From Vasconcelosia minhoensis LEGE 07310 (lineage in GTDB: Bacteria > Cyanobacteriota > Cyanobacteriia > Phormidesmidales > Phormidesmidaceae): DNA of 48,342 nucleotides. This document shows positions 27,502 to 34,887 of the stretch, piece after piece. How positions within the stretch are numbered: the first letter of the stretch is position 1; each line of letters begins with the position of its first letter. The DNA is taken from contig NZ_JADEXG010000042.1 of the NCBI RefSeq assembly GCF_015207255.1, positions 1 to 48,342 on the forward strand, written 5' to 3'. Under the pieces are notes generated by a model, which did not search any database, was not told the DNA's origin, and was given only the letters and a program-made list of their open reading frames with translations. Position numbers and translations under genes: made by a program.

Positions 27502-27762
27502 TTAACCACCCCGCAATAATCGGTCATACTTTGCATGGGTTCCAATCCAAAACCAGGCAATATCATCATTTTCTTCTACCGCTAAGGCACGATAGCGAAT
27601 TCCAATCCGTACTGACCAAAATGAACCAACCTTTTTCAAGTGTAGCGATGGATACCGAGAATCTTGCTTAAGTAATTCATAGCACCGATTGGCTAGCTCT
27701 TGAATCTCGCTTGGTAACTGCCGATAGTAATACCAAAAATCAGGGGTTGCACGATGCCTCAC
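27502..27762 (-). CDS. RelE/ParE-type toxin
   Basis: 86 aa from GTG 27762, overlapping the antitoxin stop by 4 nt (GTGA). The C-terminal V-R-I-G-I-R-Y-R-A-L-A-V followed by W-F-W-I-G-T-H-A-K-Y-D-R-L-L is the typical RelE-superfamily mRNA interferase core, with Arg/His/Tyr residues placed as in active toxins. Expected to cleave mRNA on ribosomes when its antitoxin is degraded. It lies in an AT-richer stretch that looks acquired. Confidence 0.88.
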   Translation of the reverse strand: MRHRATPDFWYYYRQLPSEIQELANRCYELLKQDSRYPSLHLKKVGSFWSVRIGIRYRALAVEENDDIAWFWIGTHAKYDRLLRGG

Positions 27763-27959
27763 AAATCGGTACAGCGCCCTTCACGCAAATGTTGAAATGC
27801 TCGTTTAGCCAAATCATCAAGCCGACCTGCTGCGACATCTTCCTCAAACTGTCGATCCCATGTTTCTGCATCGAATTCTGCAAACCAGGATCGAAAATCG
27901 GCAAGCTCTTCTGCTGATAGTTGACTGACAGCACGTTCAATTTCTTGCAAATTACTCAT
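27759..27959 (-). CDS. antitoxin of RelE-type module
   Basis: 66 aa acidic helical protein: L-S-A-E-E-L-A-D-F-R-S-W-F-A-E-F-D, W-D-R-Q-F-E-E-D-V-A-A-G-R-L-D-D-L and A-K-R-A-F-Q-H-L-R-E-G-R. This motif series is typical of cyanobacterial antitoxins paired with RelE-like toxins. It starts upstream of the toxin and overlaps it by 4 nt, the standard order. No clear DNA-binding domain is visible, so autoregulation may need the toxin or be absent. Confidence 0.85.
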   Translation of the reverse strand: MSNLQEIERAVSQLSAEELADFRSWFAEFDAETWDRQFEEDVAAGRLDDLAKRAFQHLREGRCTDL

Positions 27960-28251
27960 AAGCTTAAAGGAAGTTTACAGTTGGCTTACTCTATCTCATG
28001 ATAATACTCAAGAGGTAAATCCACTATAACCACTCGGTAGCATTTGACCGACCTCATGTTTATGAAATTGGCTATATTGCAGTAGCTACTGTTTACGGTT
28101 TGGACTACCTGCTCACGTAGAACTGTAGACATATTGCTAATGCGATTGGATTGCCTCCACTGCTCTTACAGTTTCTGAATATCTGACCTGGAAATCAGGG
28201 TTGACATTTCCTGATGCGCGGCGAGATCTATCCGCTCCTGACGGCTTACTG

Positions 28252-28578
28252 ATGCTCCAGATTATCCGTCGCCGTGCGACATCCGAGCAAATGCAGCAGA
28301 TGCTGGAAGCCCTAGGGATTTATATTAAACTGGCGGTAGATATCGAACGTGAAATTCCAGCTGGCGGGGGCGAGCTTCATGCCGATTATGAACAGATGGT
28401 CATGAACTGGGAGCTTCTAAAAACTCGCTATCAACAGGCTAGCCGGGCAGCTCAAATAGAGGGTCAGTCGCTATGTCTTACGCAGGAGCCCATGTCAAAC
28501 AGCAAAATTGCTCTTGTTGAAAGCCTGAAGCAGCTTCGGATTGTCGGTGCTTTAGGGAAAGGCGGGAATCGCGATTAG
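28252..28578 (+). CDS. DUF5674-like N-terminus with unrelated C-terminus
   Basis: 108 aa from ATG 28252 (M-L-Q-I-I-R-R-R-A-T-S-E-Q). Residues 1-47 follow DUF5674: Q-M-L-E-A-L-G-I-Y-I-K-L-A-V-D-I and A-G-G-G-E-L-H-A-D. The usual continuation with D-G-S-Q-Q, a W-G-A-D-W segment and N-I-R-P is absent. Instead N-W-E-L-L-K-T-R-Y and C-L-T-Q-E-P-M-S-N-S-K-I-A-L-V-E-S-L-K-Q-L-R-I follow, which I do not recognise. It may be a broken gene joined to another fragment. The 292 nt before it show no gene I can support. Translation is uncertain. Confidence 0.5.
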   Translation: MLQIIRRRATSEQMQQMLEALGIYIKLAVDIEREIPAGGGELHADYEQMVMNWELLKTRYQQASRAAQIEGQSLCLTQEPMSNSKIALVESLKQLRIVGALGKGGNRD

Positions 28579-28643
28579 AGTAATCCTGACAGCCTCAGGA
28601 TTCCCATGATTTTTCCTATCTATTTCTCTTACAGTTTCTAGCT

Positions 28644-29552
28644 ATGCCGCTTCCTAACTTTTTAATTATTGGCGTCCAAAAGGCCGGGTCTACCTCGGTT
28701 TATGAGTACCTGAAGCAGCACCCACAGGTCTACGTCAGTCCTCGTAAGGAGACGGAGTTTTTTAGCCGCGACCTGTCTCAAATTCCTGAAAAGAAGACGA
28801 CTCCCGGCGGGCGGCGGCGGATTCTGACCCTGGAAGACTATCAGAGCCTGTTTGCCAACGTCACCGACGAGCTGGCGATTGGGGAAGCTTCGCCCAACTA
28901 CATGATGGCCTATCGCAAGGCAATCCCGAATATTCAAAAATACGTCCCCGACGCCAGGCTAATTGCGATTTTGCGCAATCCGGTTGAGCGGGCCTACTCT
29001 GACTATCTGATGCATGTCCGCGATGCCATCGGCTCGCCGAAGTCCCTAGGGGAGCAGGTGAAAACCAAAGCAGAGAGTTCTCATATGCTGCTGAAGGGCC
29101 GCTATTACGAGCAGCTCAGCCACTACGTCGATGCCTTTGGCTGGCCGCAGATCAAGGTCTTTCTCTACGACGACCTGCGCCGCGACAGCACCCAGATGAT
29201 GCGCGAAATCTATCAGTTCATCGGCGTCGAGCGCGACTTCACCGCCGACACCCAAAAGCGATTTCAGACAGCAGAAGTTCCCAAAAATCAGGCGGTCAAC
29301 CGGCTATTGAGGACTAAAAATCCGATTCGCTCTGCCGTCGCCGGGGCGCTGCGCCAGGTACTGCCCGAGTCGGTCCGCCAGCAGCTGCGATTGCGCCTAA
29401 TCGCCGCCAATTCCCAAGACAAATCCAGCCAATCCCTGCCCGAAGAAGACCGCCAGCTGCTCTTCGACTACTACCGCGAAGACATGCTCAAGCTGCAAGA
29501 CCTGATTGGCCGAGACCTGTCGAACTGGCTGTCAGACCCGGCAAAGCGCTAA
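28644..29552 (+). CDS. PAPS-dependent sulfotransferase family protein
   Basis: 302 aa. The 5'-phosphosulfate loop G-V-Q-K-A-G-S-T-S (10-18) and the 3'-phosphate region L-I-A-I-L-R-N-P-V-E-R-A-Y-S-D-Y are typical of the heparan-sulfate-type Sulfotransfer_1 family, with K-V-F-L-Y-D-D-L in between. It would transfer sulfate from PAPS to a carbohydrate or other small acceptor; in cyanobacteria such genes often serve sulfated exopolysaccharide, but no glycan genes adjoin it here. The 3' end overlaps a convergent small ORF by 65 nt. Confidence 0.88.
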   Translation: MPLPNFLIIGVQKAGSTSVYEYLKQHPQVYVSPRKETEFFSRDLSQIPEKKTTPGGRRRILTLEDYQSLFANVTDELAIGEASPNYMMAYRKAIPNIQKYVPDARLIAILRNPVERAYSDYLMHVRDAIGSPKSLGEQVKTKAESSHMLLKGRYYEQLSHYVDAFGWPQIKVFLYDDLRRDSTQMMREIYQFIGVERDFTADTQKRFQTAEVPKNQAVNRLLRTKNPIRSAVAGALRQVLPESVRQQLRLRLIAANSQDKSSQSLPEEDRQLLFDYYREDMLKLQDLIGRDLSNWLSDPAKR

Positions 29553-29670
29553 TCGGGGCGGGTTGCATTTCACCGCGAAAGTCCAATACCTGCACCAGCA
29601 CCAGATAGGCCACCGCGATCAGAATGGAGATCACGCCGGTGACGATGGCCACAATTTTTGAGCGATCCAC
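29488..29670 (-). CDS. small single-helix membrane protein
   Basis: 60 aa from GTG 29670. M-D-R-S-K-I-V-A-I-V-T-G-V-I-S-I is followed by a long hydrophobic helix, then V-L-D-F-R-G-E-M and a Pro/Ala tail. The K-I-x-A-I-x-T-G / D-F-R-G-E-M pattern is one I associate with a small conserved cyanobacterial protein of unknown role. It diverges from the ABC ATPase gene (74 nt) and overlaps the sulfotransferase 3' end. A GGGAG lies 12 nt upstream, farther than ideal. Confidence 0.65.
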   Translation of the reverse strand: MDRSKIVAIVTGVISILIAVAYLVLVQVLDFRGEMQPAPISALPGLTASSTGLGQSGLAA

Positions 29671-29744
29671 TGTTAGTTTTAACTCCCGGTTGGTGAAATA
29701 TATGAAATAACTGATTTAGACTGTGACGTAAACACGGACAGATC

Positions 29745-30725
29745 ATGACTGCGACCCCGCTTGAGCAAGATTCTACCGCGATCATCTATCGGCCAGCCAT
29801 CATCACCACCCGCGACCTGCGCAAGGTCTACCGCACGGGCTTCTGGATGAATAAACATATCGCTTCGCTAAAGGGCTGCACCCTCTCGATTCAAAAGGGC
29901 GAAACCTTTGGCCTACTGGGTCCCAACGGGGCCGGTAAAACCACACTGCTGAAGCTGCTGCTGGGCATCATTCGGCCCAGCCAGGGCGAGGCCAAGCTGA
30001 TGGGTAAACCGGCGGGCGATCGCGCCGTCAAAGCCAAAATCGGCTATCTGCCGGAAAATCCCTACTTCTATGACTACCTGACCGGCTGGGAATTTCTCAG
30101 CTACACGGCCGGGCTATTTGGCCTATCCCGCTCGGTGCAGCGACAGCGGTTGCCGGAACTGCTTGACCTGGTGGGGCTGGCCCGCAGCGTGGCGATCAAA
30201 AAGCAGCTGCGCCAGTACTCGAAGGGAATGCTCCAGCGGATTGGCATGGCCCAGGCGCTGATCAACGACCCCGAGATTGTCTTTTTGGATGAGCCGATGT
30301 CCGGCCTGGACCCCACCGGTCGCTACCAGGTGCGAGAAATAATCATGTCCCTGAAGCAGCAGGGTAAAACGATCTTTTTTAACAGCCATGTGCTGTCGGA
30401 TGTGGAGCTGATCTGCGATCGCATTGCCATCCTCGACCAGGGCGAACTGGTCTGCGTCGGCACCCTGGATGAGCTAATTAATGTCCCCCAGCAGTATTTT
30501 GTCAAAGGCCGACTGGGCAGCCTCGACGTGCTGCAAAAGTGGATCGCCGACCTCTCATTCCAGGACGGCTACTGGCAGGGCCATCTCAAGGGCGACCTGT
30601 TCGACTTCACCGCCAGCGTCCGCCTGATGAACGCCCAAATCGTCAGCTTCCATCTCGCCCGCCCCACGCTGGAAGAGTTCTTCATGCAGCAAATCCGCCA
30701 GCGGCGAGAGATTAGTCCGAAGTAA
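29745..30725 (+). CDS. ABC transporter ATP-binding protein (ABC-2 exporter type)
   Basis: 326 aa. Walker A G-P-N-G-A-G-K-T-T, a Q-loop in G-Y-L-P-E-N-P-Y, signature Y-S-K-G-M-L-Q-R, Walker B I-V-F-L-D-E-P-M-S-G-L-D-P and H-loop N-S-H-V are all intact. The C-terminal 80 residues are the extension seen in NatA/CcmA-like exporters, ending with T-L-E-E-F-F-M-Q. Such ATPases need an ABC-2 permease, which is absent downstream, where a repeat and a convergent DUF547 gene follow. The partner must be encoded elsewhere or be lost. Confidence 0.92.
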   Translation: MTATPLEQDSTAIIYRPAIITTRDLRKVYRTGFWMNKHIASLKGCTLSIQKGETFGLLGPNGAGKTTLLKLLLGIIRPSQGEAKLMGKPAGDRAVKAKIGYLPENPYFYDYLTGWEFLSYTAGLFGLSRSVQRQRLPELLDLVGLARSVAIKKQLRQYSKGMLQRIGMAQALINDPEIVFLDEPMSGLDPTGRYQVREIIMSLKQQGKTIFFNSHVLSDVELICDRIAILDQGELVCVGTLDELINVPQQYFVKGRLGSLDVLQKWIADLSFQDGYWQGHLKGDLFDFTASVRLMNAQIVSFHLARPTLEEFFMQQIRQRREISPK

Positions 30726-30755
30726 TCAGATTTTCGGCTGAGTAACTACCCGTAC

Positions 30756-30797
30756 GCCCTCATCCTAAATCCTTCTCTCCTGGGGAGAAGGACTTTG
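30756..30797. repeat. dispersed-type hairpin repeat, possible terminator
   Basis: GCCCTCATCCTAAATCC, then TCCTTCTC (30770-30777) pairing with GAGAAGGA (30785-30792), matches the widespread cyanobacterial intergenic repeat of the CCCTCATCC...CTTCTCC...GGAGAAGG form. It lies between the convergent ABC ATPase and DUF547 genes, where it could stop transcription from the left, though the following T-run is only three bases. Confidence 0.6.
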
Positions 30798-30839
30798 AGT
30801 TTGGCAGCTGTTCTTGACCAAATGGACTCCGTAATGTTT

Positions 30840-31532
30840 TCAGGGTGTACTACTTTGGTCATTCAGGCTCCAGTCGTAGGGCAAGTATTCTACAGCGGCG
30901 GTGTCTAATTTAGGAATGGACCGATAGCGCTGAATATAGGCTGGGATCGACGGAGCAGCCTGGAGGAAGTCTGAGCGATACCATTTGAAGATTTTGCTGC
31001 AATAGAGCTGGTGCTGCGCTGGCCGGTAGTCCACCTTGGCAGGATTGCCGATAAATCGCTGGGCGTCTTCCGCTAGCTGAGCCTGCACCTGTTCTGGACA
31101 GTAAGCCTGATTGCGTAACAGCGGGCAGCCGACCGCTGCGCAGACTAAGGCAAAATGAATTCGGGGTTCCCCTAGCTTGCGCAGAATGCTGTGTTCGATA
31201 TGGTTGAGGCTGACGCGCTTGCTTTCTAGCCGATGCACGGGCTTAGTAAAAAACCACAAAAATGCTATCCAATTCGGAATTCCTAACCAGCTAGGTCGAA
31301 TTGAGTCAATCGGATATTTTTGCATGACCTGCTCAATCACCCGGGCGTTGTAGAGATTGATTAGCAGTGCTAGCTTGTGATTAGCTTCCAGGGAGGCCAG
31401 ATTGATTTGCTCCAGTGTGCTCAGCCAGTGGCTCAGTTCCCCGGCTAACTGCTGCCAGCGGCGGTAGTCTACTCGCCCAGCTGAGTCTACATGCTGCCGT
31501 AGCATCTGATCCCAGGGGGCAAAGTCAATCAT
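30840..31532 (-). CDS. DUF547 domain protein
   Basis: 230 aa. Family signatures: L-A-L-L-I-N-L-Y-N-A-R-V-I near 50-62, L-N-H-I-E-H-S-I-L-R, E-P-R-I-H-F-A-L-V-C-A-A-V-G-C-P-L-L and I-F-K-W-Y-R-S-D-F near the end. The Asn, His, Cys and Glu residues conserved in these motifs suggest a papain-like or transferase active site, but no reaction is established. No secretion signal; the W-I-A-F-L-W-F-F segment is hydrophobic yet lies inside the domain. It diverges from the rhodanese gene with only 28 nt between starts. Confidence 0.85.
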   Translation of the reverse strand: MIDFAPWDQMLRQHVDSAGRVDYRRWQQLAGELSHWLSTLEQINLASLEANHKLALLINLYNARVIEQVMQKYPIDSIRPSWLGIPNWIAFLWFFTKPVHRLESKRVSLNHIEHSILRKLGEPRIHFALVCAAVGCPLLRNQAYCPEQVQAQLAEDAQRFIGNPAKVDYRPAQHQLYCSKIFKWYRSDFLQAAPSIPAYIQRYRSIPKLDTAAVEYLPYDWSLNDQSSTP

Positions 31533-31560
31533 CGTCAGCGCTTGGGCTCCGTCCTAAAAT

Positions 31561-32019
31561 ATGCTCTCTTTAGACAGTTTACAAACCCTGCCGCGAGAGC
31601 TCGCTTGGAAAGAGATCAACGGGCTCATTCGGCTGCGGTTCCCCGCGATCGCGCATCTCACCACCCAGGCCCTAGCCCAGCGACTATGCCAGCCCAACCC
31701 GCCCATTCTACTCGACGCCCGTACAGCGGAAGAATTTGCGGTTAGCCATATTCCCCAGGCCAGGCATATTCCCGACCTACCAACCGTGCAGGCAGAACTC
31801 TCCCGCCAGGATGATCTAGTGGTCTATTGCTCCGTCGGCTACCGTTCGGCCCGGCTGGCGAATGAGCTTCAGCAGGCTGGGTTCGAGTCGGTTGCCAATC
31901 TGGAAGGCTCGATTTTTCAATGGTTCAATGAAGGCAGGTTACTGGTGCGAGCCGGGCAGCCGACCCGAGATGTTCACCCCTACAATGCGCTGTGGGGAAA
32001 GCTGCTGAAATCGCCTTGA
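31561..32019 (+). CDS. rhodanese-domain protein
   Basis: 152 aa. The single rhodanese domain carries L-L-D-A-R-T-A-E-E-F (50-59), H-I-P-Q-A-R and the active-site loop V-Y-C-S-V-G-Y-R-S-A with Cys90 intact, so sulfur transfer is plausible. A 25-residue N-terminal helix precedes it. The C-terminus W-F-N-E-G-R-L-L-V, then V-H-P-Y-N-A-L-W-G is typical of cyanobacterial members. It shares a very short divergent intergenic region with DUF547, hinting at co-regulation. Confidence 0.9.
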   Translation: MLSLDSLQTLPRELAWKEINGLIRLRFPAIAHLTTQALAQRLCQPNPPILLDARTAEEFAVSHIPQARHIPDLPTVQAELSRQDDLVVYCSVGYRSARLANELQQAGFESVANLEGSIFQWFNEGRLLVRAGQPTRDVHPYNALWGKLLKSP

Positions 32020-32215
32020 TGCCGACCCCTACCAGGTCAATTTACGTCGGGCCGCCCGCGGTTAAAGTCCCTCTCCTCCGCGCTAGGTGAGCCATGTTAA
32101 GCGCGATTACGTTTATTTGCGGACCATTAATTAAAACTTTCTTTCTAAACACTAAATATATGATTTAGATCGTATAGACAAATGTTTATGGGACGATAAG
32201 TCTCTACCTTTAAAA

Positions 32216-32320
32216 ATGAAAATTTCTTCTGGATCTGAACTTGGACTGTCGGTTGGTTTTGGGCTACTGCTTGTGCTGGGCTGCACGGGCATAGTCATGC
32301 TGATGTTTCTAGTTTCCTAG
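32216..32320 (+). CDS. possible 34-aa membrane peptide
   Basis: ATG 32216 opens 34 codons to TAG 32318: K-I-S-S-G-S-E, then one glycine-rich hydrophobic helix with a single Cys. It resembles in size the tiny one-helix subunits of photosynthetic complexes but matches none I know. No ribosome binding site is visible. The rest of the 360-nt gap (32020-32379) shows an AT-rich stretch with a short inverted repeat (CTAAAT/ATTTAG near 32154-32170) and a threefold TTTCCTAGAT-like repeat just after the stop. Weak call. Confidence 0.3.
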   Translation: MKISSGSELGLSVGFGLLLVLGCTGIVMLMFLVS

Positions 32321-32379
32321 ATTTTTCCTAGATTTTCCTAGATGCCTGTCAAAAAGCTGCTGCTAAAAAGATAGCGGCT

Positions 32380-33108
32380 TTAGATACGCCGGGTTAGCAC
32401 CATGCCATGGGTGTCAGTCCCACAGCTGCTTAACAGCTGCCGCTGGCTAGCTAGGGCCATTACCCGCTGGGTTTTGCCGGGGCTAGGCCGCCACACAGGG
32501 GGGTTGTCGTAGGCATAGTAGGTCTCTACGCCATCGATGTTGAGGTCGGCGGCAGCGTGAATCAAAATATCTTCGGCGGTGCGGTAGCGGACGGGATGGG
32601 CCAGTACGGCTAGGCCGCCTGCGGCTTGAATGGCAGCAATCACGCGAGCCGCCTGCTTTTCTTCTCCTCGGGGAGCCGTGTGCTGAAGGTAGGGCAGGAT
32701 GATGGGATGTTTTGAGTCGAAGGCATACCCAAGAATATGGACTTCCGTCCCTGCGAGCAGAGAGGTGATTTCTACGCCTGTCCAAAGGCGAGGCAGCACC
32801 TTCTTCGCCTTCCGACCCCAGTGAGACGGGTTGCGCCACTGCCAGTCTTCCATCCATTGCCGGGCGCGATCGTACGCCTTGAGGGTGTGATGGTCGGTAA
32901 TGGCTAGACCCTTGAGACCAATCTCAAGCGCCTGAGTCATTAGCTCCTCAGGGCTAAGACGCCCGTCAGAGCAGTGGGTATGCATGTGGAAGTTGTAGGT
33001 TTTGGGGCAGCTTTGCGCGTCAATAGACTGAAAAATATCTTTGAGTAACAAAGAATCCTGCGTTGCTGTCCGAGGAGGAGCAGACCTGGGTGCAGGATTG
33101 GCAGACAT
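32380..33108 (-). CDS. PHP-domain phosphoesterase
   Basis: 242 aa. Metal-binding motifs of the PHP fold appear in order: H-M-H-T-H-C-S-D-G, I-T-D-H-H-T, T-G-V-E-I, L-A-H-P and G-T-D-T-H-G. Relatives of this size are nucleoside 3',5'-bisphosphate or oligoribonucleotide phosphatases (YciV/RNase AM type). The N-terminal 35 residues are Pro/Thr-rich and possibly disordered. Single gene, flanked by noncoding DNA on both sides. Confidence 0.9.
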   Translation of the reverse strand: MSANPAPRSAPPRTATQDSLLLKDIFQSIDAQSCPKTYNFHMHTHCSDGRLSPEELMTQALEIGLKGLAITDHHTLKAYDRARQWMEDWQWRNPSHWGRKAKKVLPRLWTGVEITSLLAGTEVHILGYAFDSKHPIILPYLQHTAPRGEEKQAARVIAAIQAAGGLAVLAHPVRYRTAEDILIHAAADLNIDGVETYYAYDNPPVWRPSPGKTQRVMALASQRQLLSSCGTDTHGMVLTRRI

Positions 33109-33232
33109 GGCTAAGGTGTGCTAACGACTTTGTATCCTATCTACTATACCCATTTCTTCGATAGATCAGGTGCTTGAGCGAACCAAATTTGAAAAATTTG
33201 AGTGCTTATTTCGCTATTAAGTCCTTTTTGTG

Positions 33233-33433
33233 CTAAGTCGCGTAGTTAAATAGGGTGTCCAGATAGATTCTTGAGGTGCGGCGATCGCTATCGCCGTTTT
33301 GCAGTAGAAAAAGCGACAGCGCGGCCGAAAACGCCCGGTCCTGATCCCAGGCGGGATGGCTTTCCAAAAAGCTTTTGAGTGACTCGTGAAGGTCTTCGGG
33401 AATCTCGGCCAGGATGCTGATATTGACTTGCAT
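33233..33433 (-). CDS. DUF2811 protein, copy 1
   Basis: 66 aa from ATG 33433, with GAGGA 6 nt upstream; a TTG 12 nt earlier is in frame but less likely. Sequence: V-N-I-S-I-L-A-E-I-P-E-D-L-H-E-S-L, W-D-Q-D-R-A-F-S-A-A-L-S-L-F-L-L-Q-N-G and S-R-I-Y-L-D-T-L-F. These are the marks of a small cyanobacterial family of unknown function, possibly a compact helical DNA- or protein-binding unit. A paralogue sits at 40674-40880 in the same orientation. Upstream are DnaA-box-like repeats. Confidence 0.8.
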   Translation of the reverse strand: MQVNISILAEIPEDLHESLKSFLESHPAWDQDRAFSAALSLFLLQNGDSDRRTSRIYLDTLFNYAT

Positions 33434-33710
33434 GGGAATCCTCAATCGTTGATCTCAAGGCGATCCGGCTTCAGCCCGCAGGTCCAAAACCGGACAGGCA
33501 AAACTAGCGCTGTCTCGCTGTGGGGCTTGCCGCCTGCGGCTATAGCAAGTTGCAGATTCCCTGAGCGGAGCGCTTTTTGACTATCGGTCGCATCATTGTG
33601 CGCTATGGGGGGGACTGTTTGTCAATGTGGCAATTCCTTGGAATCCGACAGCCCAAAAAAGGGGTTTTGACGAAGGAATAGGGGTTTCAATCCATTTTTA
33701 TTTACATAAA

Positions 33711-33739
33711 TTGACATGAACCCGTGGTTTTCTCATAAA
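33711..33739 (+). promoter_or_regulatory. sigma-70-like promoter in DUF2811/sfsA gap
   Basis: A perfect TTGACA (33711-33716) is followed after 17 nt by CATAAA (33734-33739), or after 18 nt by ATAAAT. It would transcribe rightward, away from DUF2811 and antisense to nothing annotated until the sfsA 3' end. No plus-strand protein gene lies downstream before 34888, and a terminator-like hairpin stands at 33971-33998. Confidence 0.5.
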
Positions 33740-33801
33740 TCAGGCGATCGCTGAGCCTATTCCCAAGAAACCGGTGAGAGTCCCTTGCTAGCGTATGAAC
33801 C

Positions 33802-33864
33802 TGTGGAAAACTCGGCATAACCTGTGGAAAACCTTTGAGGATACTGTGGAAATGCTGTGGATAG
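33802..33864. other. DnaA-box-like cluster A (possible oriC)
   Basis: Four motifs in 63 bp, same orientation: TGTGGAAAA at 33802-33810 and 33823-33831 (exact complement of TTTTCCACA, the box described for Synechococcus), TGTGGAAAT at 33845-33853 and TGTGGATAG at 33856-33864. An AT-rich patch follows at about 33867-33910, as expected of a DNA unwinding element. The 560-nt gap 33434-33996 holds no supported protein gene. Origin or DnaA-regulated region are both possible. Confidence 0.55.
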
Positions 33865-33970
33865 TTTGAAAAAAATGCCGCTGGAAAATAAAAAATAATT
33901 TTCCCAAAATGAGCCAATTTGAAGGGATGAAACTCCCCATAGCTCGTCGGCATCGCTAGCAGAGGACTGT

Positions 33971-33998
33971 CCTCAGGTCATTGACCTGAGGGGTTTTT
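33971..33998 (+). terminator. intrinsic-terminator-like hairpin, plus strand
   Basis: CCTCAGGTC (33971-33979) and GACCTGAGG (33983-33991) form a perfect 9-bp stem with a 3-nt loop, followed by GG and TTTTT. The T-run is on the plus strand, so it would stop rightward transcription, although the adjacent protein gene sfsA is on the minus strand and ends at 33997. Confidence 0.65.
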
Positions 33999-34749
33999 AC
34001 TCAGAGGCTGAGTCGATGATCAAATTGGCTTGTCCTAGATAGCGAATTTCAGTCGGGGTGATTTCGAACCGACAAGGGAGCACTTTTACGCCCTGGGCGA
34101 TCGCCTGACGCAGCAAAAAACCGTAGCGCGGGTCGGCGGTGTCGCCTGGGGAAAACCTTGTGCAGTCAGAACGGTTGATGAAGTACAGCATGACTGCGCT
34201 GGCGGTCGGCAATAGTGCCGTCAGCTCGCTGAGATGCTTTTGGCCGCGGGTAGTGACCGTATCGGGGAAAAGGGCACAGGTGCCCTGCGCCCAGGTCGTA
34301 TTTTTGACCTCGATATAAACCGGCGGGTCGTCAGCCGCGCCGGTAAGCAGAAAGTCAATCCGGCTTTTGCGATCGCTTCCGTAGGGCACTTCCGGACGAA
34401 TCTCCTGATACGGCCCCAGTTCTGGAAAGAGCCGAGCCGCCAGAGCCGAGCGAATTACCCGGTTGGGTAGCGCCGTGTTCACACCGGCCCAGGTGGGGAC
34501 CGTGTCGGTCACTTCAGCCAGCTCCCAGGTATAGGCCAGCTTGCGTTTGGGATTGTCGCTGCGGGAGACCATCACCCGCCCGCCAATATGGCAGACGCCG
34601 GTCATCGGGCCAGTATTCGGACAGTGGGCGGTGATCGTCTCGCCTGAGTCCAGCGCGATGTCGGCAAAAAAACGCTTATAGCGCTTGAGCAGTCTGCCGG
34701 GGAGCAGGGGCGGGTAAGGGTAGGACCAGGTTGCAGCGGGGCTGGGCAT
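33997..34749 (-). CDS. sfsA: SfsA family protein (sugar fermentation stimulation)
   Basis: 250 aa from ATG 34749; the longer frame to 34863 adds 38 atypical residues. Typical features: L-L-P-G-R-L-L-K-R-Y-K-R-F-F-A-D-I, A-H-C-P-N-T-G-P-M, N-P-K-R-K-L-A-Y-T-W-E-L, S-R-I-D-F-L-L-T, Y-I-E-V-K-N-T-T-W (PD-(D/E)xK-like E-V-K), F-P-D-T-V-T-T-R-G-Q-K-H-L. SfsA has an OB fold plus nuclease-like fold and binds DNA in E. coli; its role in cyanobacteria is unknown. Confidence 0.93.
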   Translation of the reverse strand: MPSPAATWSYPYPPLLPGRLLKRYKRFFADIALDSGETITAHCPNTGPMTGVCHIGGRVMVSRSDNPKRKLAYTWELAEVTDTVPTWAGVNTALPNRVIRSALAARLFPELGPYQEIRPEVPYGSDRKSRIDFLLTGAADDPPVYIEVKNTTWAQGTCALFPDTVTTRGQKHLSELTALLPTASAVMLYFINRSDCTRFSPGDTADPRYGFLLRQAIAQGVKVLPCRFEITPTEIRYLGQANLIIDSASE

Positions 34750-34887
34750 AAATGTTCTCCAAATCGTTTTTGAATGGCCGTTGGGTGCTAGCTGAATTAT
34801 CTGGCCGAATGGCCTATTGCCCTCAGCTGAAAATCTTGATAGCCTCAGATTTCGTCTCAACATTTACAAGCAGGATGATTTGTCGGC

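Larger units (their letters stand above)
33746..33998 (+). ncRNA. candidate small RNA bounded by promoter and terminator
   Basis: About 250 nt between the promoter-like elements (33711-33739) and the hairpin/T-run (33971-33998) contain no convincing plus-strand ORF. The stretch includes the DnaA-box-like cluster and an AT-rich patch. A transcript here is an inference from the two boundary signals. I recognise no known RNA family in it. Confidence 0.3.

Noticed and set aside
33971-33998. Hairpin as the terminator of sfsA
   Set aside because: sfsA is transcribed leftward, but the T-run follows the stem only on the plus strand.
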